Assembly: GCA_002706765.1 (NCBI GenBank)
Contig: PAJV01000033.1
Span: 1 to 64,000, forward strand
Source of the DNA: Gimesia sp.
GTDB taxonomy: Bacteria > Planctomycetota > Planctomycetia > Planctomycetales > Planctomycetaceae
Reading direction: 5' to 3'
DNA length: 64,000 bases
In this document: positions 25,323-34,196 of the stretch, piece by piece
Numbering within the stretch: the first letter of the stretch is position 1
How the letters are laid out: the number at the start of each line of letters is the position of its first letter
The notes under the pieces: generated by a model
Told to the model about the DNA's origin: nothing
Database searches by the model: none
Seen by the model: only the letters and a program-made list of their open reading frames with translations
Program-made: the position numbers and the translations under genes

Positions 25323-26031
25323 TACGGCCTCGTTCCTGTTTTCTCATAAAAGCCAGGACGTCGCGACGGCCTGCCTGGATCTGTTCGCTCATGATCTGGC
25401 GCGCCAGATCTGCATCCCGGTTACGAAAGGCAGCCAGGATCTGTTCTTTGCCCGCACAGGTCTCTTCTGCACTTTGCGGAGTGATGATTTTATGTTTCAG
25501 CTGACGCAGGGCATAAAAGACATCGGTAATGGCCCGTTGCTCCTGGATGACTTTTTTTAGCAGGCGATTCCGCGAGGCTTCGATCAGGATTTCATGAAAC
25601 TCGGTTTCGCAGTCAACCCAGCGATTGAACTGGGCCGGCGTGGTATGTTTCGCGTTCCGTTCGTTGAGTAAAACAGTGATTTCGCGCATCTCGTCAATGA
25701 GGAACTGCAGATCGTCCAGCTGCTGTGGAGTAATATACAGGGCCGCTTCCCCGGCGGCGAAGCTTTCGAGCAGATCACGCAACACGTACAGTTCATCCAG
25801 GTCTTCACGTCCAATCTCGCGGACGAAGGCACCGGAGCCCTGGATGTGTTCCACGAAACCTTCTGATGCCAGGCGGCAGATCGCTTCACGTACGGGAATC
25901 GCACTTACACCCAGTTCGGCAGCCAGTTTGCGGTTCACCAGGCGGGCGCCCGGCGAGAGCACATTCTGCTCCATCTGCTGTTTGATATACTGATACGAAT
26001 ATTCGGTGAGATTTTTTGAAGTGTCTTCCAT
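25312..26031 (-). CDS. FCD-domain GntR family transcriptional regulator
   Basis: This 239-residue regulator has an N-terminal winged helix (YIKQQMEQNVLSPGARLVNRKLAAELGVSAIPVREAICRLASEGFV). A FCD domain (LRDLLESFAAGEAALY, FHEILIEASRNRLLKKVI) completes it. The predicted promoter read leftward has TTGACG (26108-26103) and TATATT (26085-26080) with a 17-base spacer, and the dyad at 26081-26096 covers the -10 box and most of the spacer. Autorepression is therefore likely, and control of the DUF1559 group through the similar site at 23980 is a reasonable inference. It overlaps the following BNR gene by 11 bases. Confidence 0.9.
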   Translation of the reverse strand: MEDTSKNLTEYSYQYIKQQMEQNVLSPGARLVNRKLAAELGVSAIPVREAICRLASEGFVEHIQGSGAFVREIGREDLDELYVLRDLLESFAAGEAALYITPQQLDDLQFLIDEMREITVLLNERNAKHTTPAQFNRWVDCETEFHEILIEASRNRLLKKVIQEQRAITDVFYALRQLKHKIITPQSAEETCAGKEQILAAFRNRDADLARQIMSEQIQAGRRDVLAFMRKQERGRNAT

Positions 26032-26079
26032 CAGCGTCCACTGCTATCGCATTCGAGAAAGGGCTGGTTTGATGAATTT

Positions 26080-26108
26080 AATATATCGTGATATATCGGC
26101 GACGTCAA
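26080..26108 (-). promoter_or_regulatory. Promoter and dyad operator of GntR-BNR operon
   Basis: The minus strand shows TTGACG (26108-26103) and TATATT (26085-26080) 17 bases apart. ATATATC-GT-GATATAT (26081-26096) is an inverted repeat with 7-base arms that overlaps the -10 region. It nearly repeats the sequence at 23980. Confidence 0.65.
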
Positions 26109-26178
26109 GTTTTGAGATGAAAGCCGTCGATTCTGAATGCAGCAACCGGTATCGCTATGATACAGTGATGCGATAGCG

Positions 26179-26216
26179 AAAAAAAAGGGAAAGCCTCCCG
26201 CAGGACACTTTCCCTT
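26179..26216 (-). terminator. Rho-independent terminator after BNR gene
   Basis: On the minus strand AAGGGAAAG (26216-26208) pairs with CTTTCCCTT (26193-26185), and further T residues continue to 26179. It lies about 20 bases after the stop at 26239. Confidence 0.85.
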
Positions 26217-26238
26217 CTCGAACTCACTGGAATGGCAG

Positions 26239-27306
26239 TTATTTCAGTTTCAGATCGGCCATATAGATCGCGGTGATCGGTTTACCATCCTCGTCTTTTT
26301 CGTGACTTGAGTAATAGGATACCAGGGCGTGATCGGGACTCAGAATCAGGATGCCGGGATACGAGTTGTCTCCGCCACTGGGAAGTGAAGCGAATTCGTG
26401 CAGTTCATCATCCTTGAACCAGTAGAGAGAGGTTACATATTTCCCGTTTTTGCGCTGACGGCCGCCGACGAGATAGTGATCACCCCATTTGGCGAGCAGC
26501 GGTCCGCCGATATAACGGTCGAGTTGTTTGCGATCCCAGGTTTCGAAGGGGGGCCGTGATCGCATCACCCAGGCAGGATTTGAACCGCTGCGGCCGATAG
26601 CCAGCAGGTCGCCGTTCTCCTCGAAGAGAAACGCGGTTTCGTCACCCTGCTTTTCATTGAACAGCCCGGCGGTTTTCCAGACCAGGCCGTCGTCGCTTTC
26701 CAGAATGGCGGTTTCAATCAGTTCACGTCCCTGGTCGTCTTTCGCGAAATGGCGGATGCGGCGACCGCAGAGATAGGCTTTATCTTTATAAGCGGCGGCC
26801 CGCCAGATGTAATGGCCGTAGGTGCCTTCCAGCATGATCGGTTTTGACCACTGTTTACCGTCAGCAGACCAGACGGCGAAGCCCAGGTGCTCGTTGATGG
26901 TTCGTGTTTTCGGGGCTGAGTCGCCGCAATACCAGGTGCCAGAATAGACGAACAGTTTGTCTTTGAAAATCAGGAAATGTGGATCGCGGACATCCCGTTT
27001 GGGGACGGAGAATTCATCGACCTGCTGCCAGGTTTTTGCATCATCACTCTGCATGATCAGGATACGCGACGTCGGAAACAGCATGTGCCCCCCCGGGCAG
27101 GTGCGGAAGGTGAGGTAGTATTTCCCCTTGAATTCAATCATATCGGTAAACGCATTGTGTTCGCCGTTATCAAAAACCTGGTGGACATTGCTGACTTCCA
27201 CTTTGGGCAGGTCATTGTTCTCATCCGCAGCGAAAGCAGTGAGGGACATGATGCTGCAGCAGAGCAGAGGCAACAGGGCTATCAGGCAGGATTGTGTTTT
27301 CTTCAT
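26239..27306 (-). CDS. Secreted BNR-like / glycosidase-fold protein
   Basis: This 355-residue protein has a Sec signal peptide (MKKTQSCLIALLPLLCCSIM, cleaved near AFA-ADE). Degenerate Asp boxes (QSDDAKTW, SADGKQW, ESDDGLVW) and blades with RDVRDPHFLIFKDKLFVYSG resemble sialidase-family and five-bladed glycosidase propellers, so it could be either. It ends at a strong terminator. The gene lies 35 bases after the third GntR gene (27341), so the two probably share a transcript. Extracellular glycan binding or hydrolysis is inferred. Confidence 0.78.
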   Translation of the reverse strand: MKKTQSCLIALLPLLCCSIMSLTAFAADENNDLPKVEVSNVHQVFDNGEHNAFTDMIEFKGKYYLTFRTCPGGHMLFPTSRILIMQSDDAKTWQQVDEFSVPKRDVRDPHFLIFKDKLFVYSGTWYCGDSAPKTRTINEHLGFAVWSADGKQWSKPIMLEGTYGHYIWRAAAYKDKAYLCGRRIRHFAKDDQGRELIETAILESDDGLVWKTAGLFNEKQGDETAFLFEENGDLLAIGRSGSNPAWVMRSRPPFETWDRKQLDRYIGGPLLAKWGDHYLVGGRQRKNGKYVTSLYWFKDDELHEFASLPSGGDNSYPGILILSPDHALVSYYSSHEKDEDGKPITAIYMADLKLK

Positions 27307-27340
27307 GGTGATTCACTTTCTGAGATAGAGTGTCGGTTCT

Positions 27341-28054
27341 TCAGTCGATTTCCCGTTCCGGCATCAACAGGTATTTCAAGTGAGCCCGCATGACAGAGCG
27401 TGCCCGTTCCACATCGCGATCCTGAATCGCGCTGACCAGTTCAAAGTGCTGCCAGATGATGCGTTCGTTGACATCATCGTCCAGCATGGGAGATTTTCGC
27501 GTGGGATAGGATGTTTCGAAGAGAGCCGCCAGCAGTTTCTGCATGTCAGCGATCAGCGGCACGCCTGACATCTCCAGGATCAGGCCATGAAACTGCCGTT
27601 CCGTTTCAATGCGGCGCGGGCGGTCTTTTTTCTGGCGGGCGATCTGTTTGAACTGTTCGGCGAGTTCTGTGAGCGCTTCGATTTGAGCGTCACTGGCATT
27701 CTTAATCGCCAGTTCCACCGCACCGACTTCGAGGGCATAACGGAATGACGCGAGTTCGGCCAGCTTCTCCTGCGAACGCGCCAGTGAAGGCAGGCAGTTG
27801 GCCCAGACTTCAACCGGATCGGGATGGCGGACGATCAGCCCTTTGCGCTTGCGACCCTCCAGCAGTCCCAGGGCGCACAGGCGATTGACGGCTTCGCGGG
27901 CGATACGCCGCGAAACCTGGTATTCTTCCGCCAGTTCGGCTTCGGTCAGGAAAAAATCACCGTCCGTAAATTCCGCGGACTGTATCCGGTGTCGAATCCG
28001 TTCGGAGAGTTCCAGGGCCAGCGAATGAGGCGGTTCTTTTTGAATAAGTGTCAT
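27341..28054 (-). CDS. FCD-domain GntR family transcriptional regulator
   Basis: This 237-residue FadR/GntR-type regulator starts at ATG 28054. The longer frame begins at TTG 28075 and is less likely. The winged helix reads LSERIRHRIQSAEFTDGDFFLTEAELAEEYQVSRRIAREAVNRLCALGLLEG. The FCD domain includes FRYALEVGAVELAIKNA and FHGLILEMSG. A near-consensus promoter, TTGACA (28132-28127) and TATAAT (28110-28105) on the minus strand with a 16-base spacer, drives it. A 12-bp palindrome at 28073-28084 lies between promoter and start. Its targets are probably itself, the downstream BNR gene and the divergent oxidoreductase. Confidence 0.9.
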   Translation of the reverse strand: MTLIQKEPPHSLALELSERIRHRIQSAEFTDGDFFLTEAELAEEYQVSRRIAREAVNRLCALGLLEGRKRKGLIVRHPDPVEVWANCLPSLARSQEKLAELASFRYALEVGAVELAIKNASDAQIEALTELAEQFKQIARQKKDRPRRIETERQFHGLILEMSGVPLIADMQKLLAALFETSYPTRKSPMLDDDVNERIIWQHFELVSAIQDRDVERARSVMRAHLKYLLMPEREID

Positions 28055-28072
28055 TACAGATCGCAATATTAG

Positions 28073-28132
28073 CAATATATATTGAATAGTCAGTAGAAAA
28101 GGTTATTATATGCCATTTAAACGGGGTGTCAA
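28073..28132. promoter_or_regulatory. Overlapping divergent promoters with palindrome
   Basis: The leftward promoter has a consensus TTGACA (28132-28127) and TATAAT (28110-28105). A rightward candidate uses TTGAAT (28082-28087) and TATTAT (28104-28109). The perfect palindrome CAATATATATTG (28073-28084) overlaps the rightward -35 box and is a candidate operator for the adjacent GntR protein. Confidence 0.6.
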
Positions 28133-28155
28133 ACAATAAAGGGTCTGAAGTTAAA

Positions 28156-30039
28156 ATGTCGATTCTGGAAGAGCATATTCTGAATTCCGAGATTCTGATC
28201 GCCGGCGGAGGCATGGCGGGCTGCTGTGCGGCGCTGGCTGCGGCGCGGTGTGGCGCACGGGTGATTTTGTGCCAGGATCGCTCAGTGCTGGGCGGAAATG
28301 CCTCCAGCGAAGTCCGCATGCATATTGTTGGCGCGAATGGTACAGGGCGTTTTGATCGGGGGCGTGAACTGGAGACGGAGGCCCGCGAAGGGGCGATTAT
28401 TGAAGAGTTGCGACTGGAGAATTGCATCCGCAATCCGCAGCGATCGGCTTCAATGTTCGATCTGATCCTGTACGAGAAATGCCAGGCCGAACCCAATCTG
28501 ACACTCATGCTCAATACGTGTGTGACGTCAGTTCATTTGAATGGTGACCAGATTGAATGTGCGACTGCAGAACGGCAGAGTACGGAAGACCGCTTCACGA
28601 TCAACGCGAACATTTTTATTGACTGTACCGGCGATGGTCGACTGGCGGCTGAAGCTGGCGCGCGGTTCATGGAAGGTCGGGAAGGGCGGCAGCAGTTTCA
28701 GGAAAGTCTGGCTCCGGAGACGGCGGATCAACATCGACTGGGCTCGACGATTCTGATGCAGGCCCGACGGCATGAGCGGCCCATGCCTTTTGTGGCACCC
28801 GGGTGGGCGCGGAAGTTTGATCCTGCGGAGTTGAAGCTGCGATTGTATGCCACGCCGGGCGAAGAAGAGCCGACGCACGAGTATGGTTACTGGTGGGCCG
28901 AGTGGGGTGGTGTGCTGGATACGATCAAAGAGAATGAACGCATCAGGGATGAACTGCTGGCGATTGTGATGGGGATCTGGGATCATGTGAAAAACGGACC
29001 AGAGGGAACGCCCGCCGATGAAGATCCGTTTCAGGCGGCACACTGGGCGCTCGACTGGTTTGGATTCGTACCAGGCAAACGCGAAAGCCGCCGGTTTATC
29101 GGACAGCACATTTTAACCGAACACGATCTGCTTTCGTCCCGCGATTTTCCGGATGCGATTGCCTGCGGTGGCTGGTCGCTGGATCTGCATCCGCCCGAAG
29201 GCATCGATGCGCCCGGGCTGGAGCCCTGCACACAGCATCCGGTCCCGCATTTGTATAACGTCCCCCTGTCGGCCTGTGTTTCGGTGAACCGTAAGAACCT
29301 GATGTTTGCCGGTCGGAATATTTCTGCGACGCATGTGGCGTTCTCATCCACGCGGGTCATGGCGACGTGTGCGGCGATCGGGCAGGGAGTCGGGACGGCG
29401 GCAGCGCTGGCGATTCAACAGCGGCAGGAGCCGACTGAACTGAGTACGAATCCGCAAATCATGTCACAGATTCAGCAGCAGTTGTTGAAGGATGATACGT
29501 ATCTGGTGGGAATTCGAAATGAAGATACAACCGACGGTGCCCGTTCCGCACGAATCACAGCCAGCAGCGAGCAGGCTGGATTTGAAGCGACCAGAGTGAT
29601 TTCGGGTCAGACGCGGAGTGTGCACGGTTCAGCCGGCGCACCGGAGGGGCGTGCGTTTCCCGGCGGACACCGCTGGATGTCCGATCCAGCAGCAGGTTTG
29701 CCTGCGACGCTGCTGCTGGAATGGGAAACGCCGATGAGCGTGAATGTGATCCAGCTGATTTTCGATTCGGGCCTGCATCGTCATCTGACGTTGAGCCATC
29801 ATGATGGTTATACCGGGAAAATGCTGTGGGGCAGGCCTCAGCCGGAAACGGTGCGGGATTATCAGATTGAAGTGCACGATGGCTCTGGCTGGCAACAGGT
29901 GGTTAACGTCACGGGAAATTACCAGCGGCGGCGCGTGCATCGTCTGGAATCGGAGATGAGCGTGAAGAGGTTGCGAATTATTGTGACTGCTACGAACGGT
30001 GAAGATCAGGCGCGGGTGTGTGAAGTTCGGGTGTATTAA
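28156..30039 (+). CDS. FAD-dependent oxidoreductase with discoidin-like C-terminal domain
   Basis: From ATG 28156 this is a 627-residue protein. A GTG at 28126 is in frame but falls inside the divergent promoter. The N-terminus holds the dinucleotide fold ILIAGGGMAGCCAALAAA and LGGNASSEVRMH, placing it in the FAD-dependent family found near planctomycete glycan-degradation genes. IFIDCTGDGRLAAEAGA and FAGRNISATHVA continue the FAD fold. The last 140 residues resemble an F5/8 type C (discoidin) beta-sandwich (LLLEWETPMSVNVIQLIFD to ARVCEVRVY), a carbohydrate-binding module. There is no signal peptide. Divergent placement from a GntR gene suggests induction by a sugar acid or derivative. The substrate is unknown. 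Confidence 0.83.
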   Translation: MSILEEHILNSEILIAGGGMAGCCAALAAARCGARVILCQDRSVLGGNASSEVRMHIVGANGTGRFDRGRELETEAREGAIIEELRLENCIRNPQRSASMFDLILYEKCQAEPNLTLMLNTCVTSVHLNGDQIECATAERQSTEDRFTINANIFIDCTGDGRLAAEAGARFMEGREGRQQFQESLAPETADQHRLGSTILMQARRHERPMPFVAPGWARKFDPAELKLRLYATPGEEEPTHEYGYWWAEWGGVLDTIKENERIRDELLAIVMGIWDHVKNGPEGTPADEDPFQAAHWALDWFGFVPGKRESRRFIGQHILTEHDLLSSRDFPDAIACGGWSLDLHPPEGIDAPGLEPCTQHPVPHLYNVPLSACVSVNRKNLMFAGRNISATHVAFSSTRVMATCAAIGQGVGTAAALAIQQRQEPTELSTNPQIMSQIQQQLLKDDTYLVGIRNEDTTDGARSARITASSEQAGFEATRVISGQTRSVHGSAGAPEGRAFPGGHRWMSDPAAGLPATLLLEWETPMSVNVIQLIFDSGLHRHLTLSHHDGYTGKMLWGRPQPETVRDYQIEVHDGSGWQQVVNVTGNYQRRRVHRLESEMSVKRLRIIVTATNGEDQARVCEVRVY

Positions 30040-30063
30040 TGGGCGATTGGAAAATGAAGGGTG

Positions 30064-30246
30064 ATACCGGATGTAATCCGGTATTGCCGCAGGCAACAGG
30101 AGGTGGCAGAGTGAGTGCTGCGTGAGGAATGAGCGTGCCCCATTTTGTTTGAATTATTAGAGTAGGTTGCTGTGTTGTGAATTGTTAATTTGAGCTGCGA
30201 CCTCCTGCTCGCTACGCTCGGCCCGAATTGCATTCGGGCCCACCCA
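30064..30246. repeat. Intergenic structured element (185-bp family), full copy
   Basis: The left end is a hairpin of 9-base arms ATACCGGAT and ATCCGGTAT around GTA, then TTGCC-GCA-GGCAA, then CAGGAGGT. The right end mirrors this with ACCTCCTG and a hairpin GGCCCGAAT-TGC-ATTCGGGCC (30220-30240). It lies between two rightward genes. Confidence 0.75.
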
Positions 30247-30312
30247 TGATGTTTACCAATGATGTTTGCCCATGTTGTTTACCCATAATGTTGATACTGT
30301 TTGGGAAGTGAG

Positions 30313-31179
30313 ATGTTTTCGAAACGGTTTTTGAACAATCTGATGAGTGCTGGCCTGATGGTGGGGCTGTCGCTGTCTGCCTCTGTGGTGAGTGCTGCTG
30401 AGTTGGTAACTGAGGAACTCTTTCCGCGGATTGTTGCGGTTTCGTTTGAAAGTGCGAGTTTGAAAAAACGGAAGCGGGCGGTCGTCGTGTTGCCTGCAGA
30501 GTGGTCATCGATCAAACCTGCAGAGCGACGGACGCTGGTCATCCTGCATGGGCGCGGGCGGCATGAGCGATCGCTGATTGATGACAAGCTGGTCCGCCAG
30601 CAGTTGCTCGATTCGGGACTGTTTATCATTCTGCCGGACGGCGATGATGGCTGGTACATCAATTCGCCGCTGCGCAAGCAGGATGTGTATGAAACGTATC
30701 TGGAAGAGGTGCTGGCGATGGTCTCTCAACAGTATGAACTGCCGACATCACAAAAACAGTGGGCGATTGCCGGTTGGTCGATGGGGGGCTTTGGCTGCGT
30801 GCGTTTTGCTGAACGGCATCCCGGGCGGTTTGCCGCGGTGAGTTCAATCATCGGTCTGCTCGATTTTCCGCGCACGGGATTACCGGAAGGGCAGTCTTAC
30901 AAAGTGCCCCTTGATCGTTTCGGTGCAGATGAAGCAGTGTGGAGAAAGTTTAATCCGCTCCATGACACGGAAAAGCTACGCGGGGCATCGGTACTGATCA
31001 TCACGGCTGATAATGCCTTTGACCGCACGATGAATGAACATTTTCGCGACCGGCTGGTTGAGCTGAAACTGCCTCACGAGTATGTGGAACTCAAAGGCGG
31101 GCACACATTCCCGGTAGTGAGGGCAGCGATACCGCTGGTGCTGGCGCATACGAAGCGCGTGCTGGCTGCAGGGCAGTAA
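30313..31179 (+). CDS. Secreted alpha/beta hydrolase (esterase)
   Basis: This 288-residue protein starts at ATG 30313 with GGAAG upstream. A signal peptide ends near ASVVSAAE. It has the esterase D / feruloyl-esterase-like alpha/beta fold: oxyanion segment LVILHGRGRHERS, nucleophile elbow GWSMGGFG, acid candidate in TADNAFD and His in KGGHTF. It should hydrolyse esters outside the cytoplasm, possibly acyl groups on polysaccharides given the SGNH hydrolase downstream. The gene is bounded by full copies of the 185-bp element on both sides. Confidence 0.85.
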   Translation: MFSKRFLNNLMSAGLMVGLSLSASVVSAAELVTEELFPRIVAVSFESASLKKRKRAVVVLPAEWSSIKPAERRTLVILHGRGRHERSLIDDKLVRQQLLDSGLFIILPDGDDGWYINSPLRKQDVYETYLEEVLAMVSQQYELPTSQKQWAIAGWSMGGFGCVRFAERHPGRFAAVSSIIGLLDFPRTGLPEGQSYKVPLDRFGADEAVWRKFNPLHDTEKLRGASVLIITADNAFDRTMNEHFRDRLVELKLPHEYVELKGGHTFPVVRAAIPLVLAHTKRVLAAGQ

Positions 31180-31190
31180 TTGTTTCCACG

Positions 31191-31356
31191 ACACCGACCG
31201 CGGGCAATAGGAGGTGGCAGTGTAGACGATGTGGAGAGTACGTGTGCCTCAAGCTCACTTATTATCGAAGAAGTTGTCTGCTCTATTGTAAAACGATAGC
31301 GTGAGCTGCGACCTCCTGCTCGCTGCGCTCGGCCCGAATTGTATTCGGGCTTACCC
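31191..31356. repeat. Intergenic structured element (185-bp family), left hairpin lost
   Basis: The middle and right parts are typical (AGGAGGTGGCAGTG, then GTGGAGAGTACGTGTGCCTC, then ACCTCCTGCTCGCTGCGCTC and the hairpin at 31331-31350). The left outer hairpin is not recognisable. Confidence 0.7.
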
Positions 31357-31493
31357 CCTGATCTATATTCTGTCCTATTATTTTGTCCTATTCTGTTTTC
31401 TGTGTTGTATCGTCGTTGTGTTCTTGTGGTCCGTCTCTGAATCTGGCTATGATAAATTTACATTATTAATCACCAAGCTTAATTTCCCTGCCA

Positions 31494-33875
31494 GTGAGTC
31501 CTGCCGTGAAAAATGTGATTCACGTACTGCTGTCTGTTGTTGTCTGGTCTCTGGTTTCTACTATCTGTGCTGAGGAATCGGAGACAGTGCAGAATCTGCT
31601 CCAGAATCCCCAGTTTGGATTGCGGAACTCGGCTGACCCGGAGCCCGGTCGATCGATCCTCTGCTGGAATACCGATCGCTGGGGAGACGTGATGAGAGGG
31701 AACAGAGACGAAAAACTGAAGCCCAAGCCGTTTAGCAATGTGGTAGAGATTCTGCCAGGCAAGCGGATCTGGCAGTTTGCGACGCTGCCTGAACTGGAGC
31801 TTAAGTCGGGCGATACTGTCAGTCTATCGGTCAACGGGTATCAGGAACAGAGCGGGGCACTCCAGACGCGTCTCTGCCTAATGCTTATTGAAAGTTCTGA
31901 GGGACAGTGGTCGCCGGCGGACTTCGGGATGCCCGACAAGCGCACGTTTGCAAAGCACGGACGGGGGGAACTCGTCCGATCGTCGCAGTTGGAGACTTCG
32001 TCACAGGAGACGGAAAAAGAATTTGAGTTGCAGCTGAACGGACTCAAGATCGATCCCCGGTTTAAAGAGCAGCTCGAATCGGATGCTTCATTTCGCAATG
32101 TGGTAGGCGTGCTGGTTGAATTTGTGAATAATTCTGACAAGCGGGTCTGGGTGAACTCCCCCGCACTGGTCAAAGGGGAAACTGCCGCGAAGACAGCACC
32201 GACCACGTCCCGCGCACTCCCCGATCTGTATCAGAAGATTCCCCGCACGATGCAGAAGCTGACTACGGGAAAGCCGATTTCGATCCTGACGCTGGGGTCG
32301 AGCATCGACAGGGGGAGTGCGAATCCGCGGCTCTATTTTTATAATGAAGATCCAGCGAGCCCGCATTATAAGGAACCGTTGATTGAAGCTCGACCGGGTA
32401 ATCCGGAGGTGATGAAACGTCTGATCGCAGAACGCTTGGGGCGGCCCGATCTGCAGGATTATGTGGGCTGGTCACAGCACTATTTCATGTGTACGGGACG
32501 ACTGCGGCGGGAACTGCTGCGGAAGTTTCATTATCCGGTCGACAGGATGTTGCTGAACGTGATGGCCTGCGATGGATCGTCGATCGGCGAATCGCATAGC
32601 GGTTTCAAAGCATACGCAGAACTGGATCTTCCGCCGAATCCGAATGACAATGGACATCCGGCCGGGAAGACATGGCTGGAGCTGTACCCATACGGGTCGT
32701 GGCATAAAAGGTTTCCCGGGTTTTATCCGAATGCGAAATATTCGGGGCCGGACCTTGTGATCTTCGGACATGGTCACAATGAGCATATTGATCGGCCGGA
32801 TGAAATTGCCGCCTATGAAGGGGCGATCCGTTGGTTTCAGCGACACTATCCGGGTGTGGAGTTTGTCTCCTGCATGTGGATTCGGGATAAGGGGCATCCG
32901 AATTCGATGACCGAGCCGATGCAGAAGCTGTGTGAGTATTATGGTATTCCATTTGTGGACATGGGGCAGTTGATCTTCGATCTGAAAAAGACCAGCAATT
33001 ATTTTGCGATGGCTCCCGATGGTGGGCATCCTGCCGCCGGCAGTCATTATCTCTGGTTTAAACAGCTGGAGCAGGTGTTTGAAATACCTTACTCTGGACC
33101 TTATCTGTCGGCGATAAACTCTGCAGATTATATACCGTCGGGAATTTCCCAAAAGCAACTCCCCGTGCGGATGAATGTGTTTGCGCGGAACTGGGAAGGG
33201 GAGATGGTCCGCTTTGAGAAGGACAGCCCGCGGATTGTAGACGGGCGAATGATGATCCTGGAAGACGCGGCGTTTAATCTCTGGGCGGATAATAAACAGG
33301 AGATGATGCGGTTGCTAATCGACGGTCAGCCGGTAGAGAATGCGGGGCATGGCCGCCACAGTTTCACAGTTCCGAATCTGCGGAATTCGACGTTCGTGCA
33401 TGGACGGCTGGCGCGCGGTGATCGGCACATTATCGAGATTCCGAATTCGAGTGCGCGGCTGATTGCCGTGGACTGTAAGGTGGGATTGAACCGTCGGTTC
33501 TATGGTGTGGATGCGAAGGGCTGGCAGGGGGCCTCTACGGTGCAGGAATTCCAATCAAAGTGGGGAGCACCGTATGAAGAGCAGGCGTTCCAACTGCAGC
33601 CGGGAGAGACTCTGGAGATTGACGTCGAGGCGGATGAGCTGTCGATCGTCTGGCTGGATGATTCGGCCGGAGGAACGCTGGTGGCAGAGGTGGATGGCAA
33701 GCTGGCCTGGTCACAGCCGACGAATCAGCCGTTTACCGATTCGCAGGATCGGACCCATTTTATTGAAAACCGTCGTGGCGTGCTGGGGCTGCCGTTCGGG
33801 AAGCATCGGATTCGATTACAGGCAGCAGGAGAGTCGGTCCGTGTGATCGGGGTGTTTGGTTATGACGGGCGGTAA
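31494..33875 (+). CDS. Large secreted SGNH/GDSL hydrolase
   Basis: This 793-residue protein begins with GTG 31494 (GTG 31506 is also possible) and a signal peptide HVLLSVVVWSLVSTICAEE. Residues about 30-240 form a beta-rich region that resembles a carbohydrate-binding module. The SGNH core follows: block I LTLGSSIDRG with the likely Ser nucleophile, a Gly block near VMACDGSSIGESHSG, the Asn block FGHGHNEHI, and the Asp-His block PDGGHPAAGSH. The C-terminal part (from MNVFARNWEGEMVRFEKD) is another beta-rich region. Deacetylation or deacylation of glycans is the usual role. It lies between two copies of the 185-bp element and shows no clear operon partner. Confidence 0.78.
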   Translation: MSPAVKNVIHVLLSVVVWSLVSTICAEESETVQNLLQNPQFGLRNSADPEPGRSILCWNTDRWGDVMRGNRDEKLKPKPFSNVVEILPGKRIWQFATLPELELKSGDTVSLSVNGYQEQSGALQTRLCLMLIESSEGQWSPADFGMPDKRTFAKHGRGELVRSSQLETSSQETEKEFELQLNGLKIDPRFKEQLESDASFRNVVGVLVEFVNNSDKRVWVNSPALVKGETAAKTAPTTSRALPDLYQKIPRTMQKLTTGKPISILTLGSSIDRGSANPRLYFYNEDPASPHYKEPLIEARPGNPEVMKRLIAERLGRPDLQDYVGWSQHYFMCTGRLRRELLRKFHYPVDRMLLNVMACDGSSIGESHSGFKAYAELDLPPNPNDNGHPAGKTWLELYPYGSWHKRFPGFYPNAKYSGPDLVIFGHGHNEHIDRPDEIAAYEGAIRWFQRHYPGVEFVSCMWIRDKGHPNSMTEPMQKLCEYYGIPFVDMGQLIFDLKKTSNYFAMAPDGGHPAAGSHYLWFKQLEQVFEIPYSGPYLSAINSADYIPSGISQKQLPVRMNVFARNWEGEMVRFEKDSPRIVDGRMMILEDAAFNLWADNKQEMMRLLIDGQPVENAGHGRHSFTVPNLRNSTFVHGRLARGDRHIIEIPNSSARLIAVDCKVGLNRRFYGVDAKGWQGASTVQEFQSKWGAPYEEQAFQLQPGETLEIDVEADELSIVWLDDSAGGTLVAEVDGKLAWSQPTNQPFTDSQDRTHFIENRRGVLGLPFGKHRIRLQAAGESVRVIGVFGYDGR

Positions 33876-33965
33876 GAACCACTAAAGGCTCGAAATTTCT
33901 TTCTACCATGAAAAGTACGAAAAATTGTTGCCGCTGCTTCGTTGCTCTGTGGTGAAAATTCTTCT

Positions 33966-34020
33966 TGAGCTGCAGTTTCCTGCTCGCTGCGCTCGGCCCG
34001 AATTGTATTCGAGCCCACCC
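33966..34020. repeat. Intergenic structured element (185-bp family), right end only
   Basis: GAGCTGCAGTTTCCTGCTCG and the following hairpin GGCCCGAATTGTATTCGAGCC correspond to the right end of the family. The rest of 33876-34196 has no gene. It holds a TTTTACAA/TTGTAAAA dyad at 34029-34051, possibly a control site for the sigma-factor gene. Confidence 0.65.
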
Positions 34021-34196
34021 AGGGATATTTTTACAAGTGTTTGTTGTAAAATGTCTTATGTGAATTCTTTGGGCCTCTTCTCGTCGAAAAAATATCTTTT
34101 TATCAGAAACTGCGTTAGATTAGGTCTTGTTGATCTAATGAACTGATAGAGGACGAATTCAATCGATCGGAGTTTCCGCGGAGAAGGGCCTTTGTT

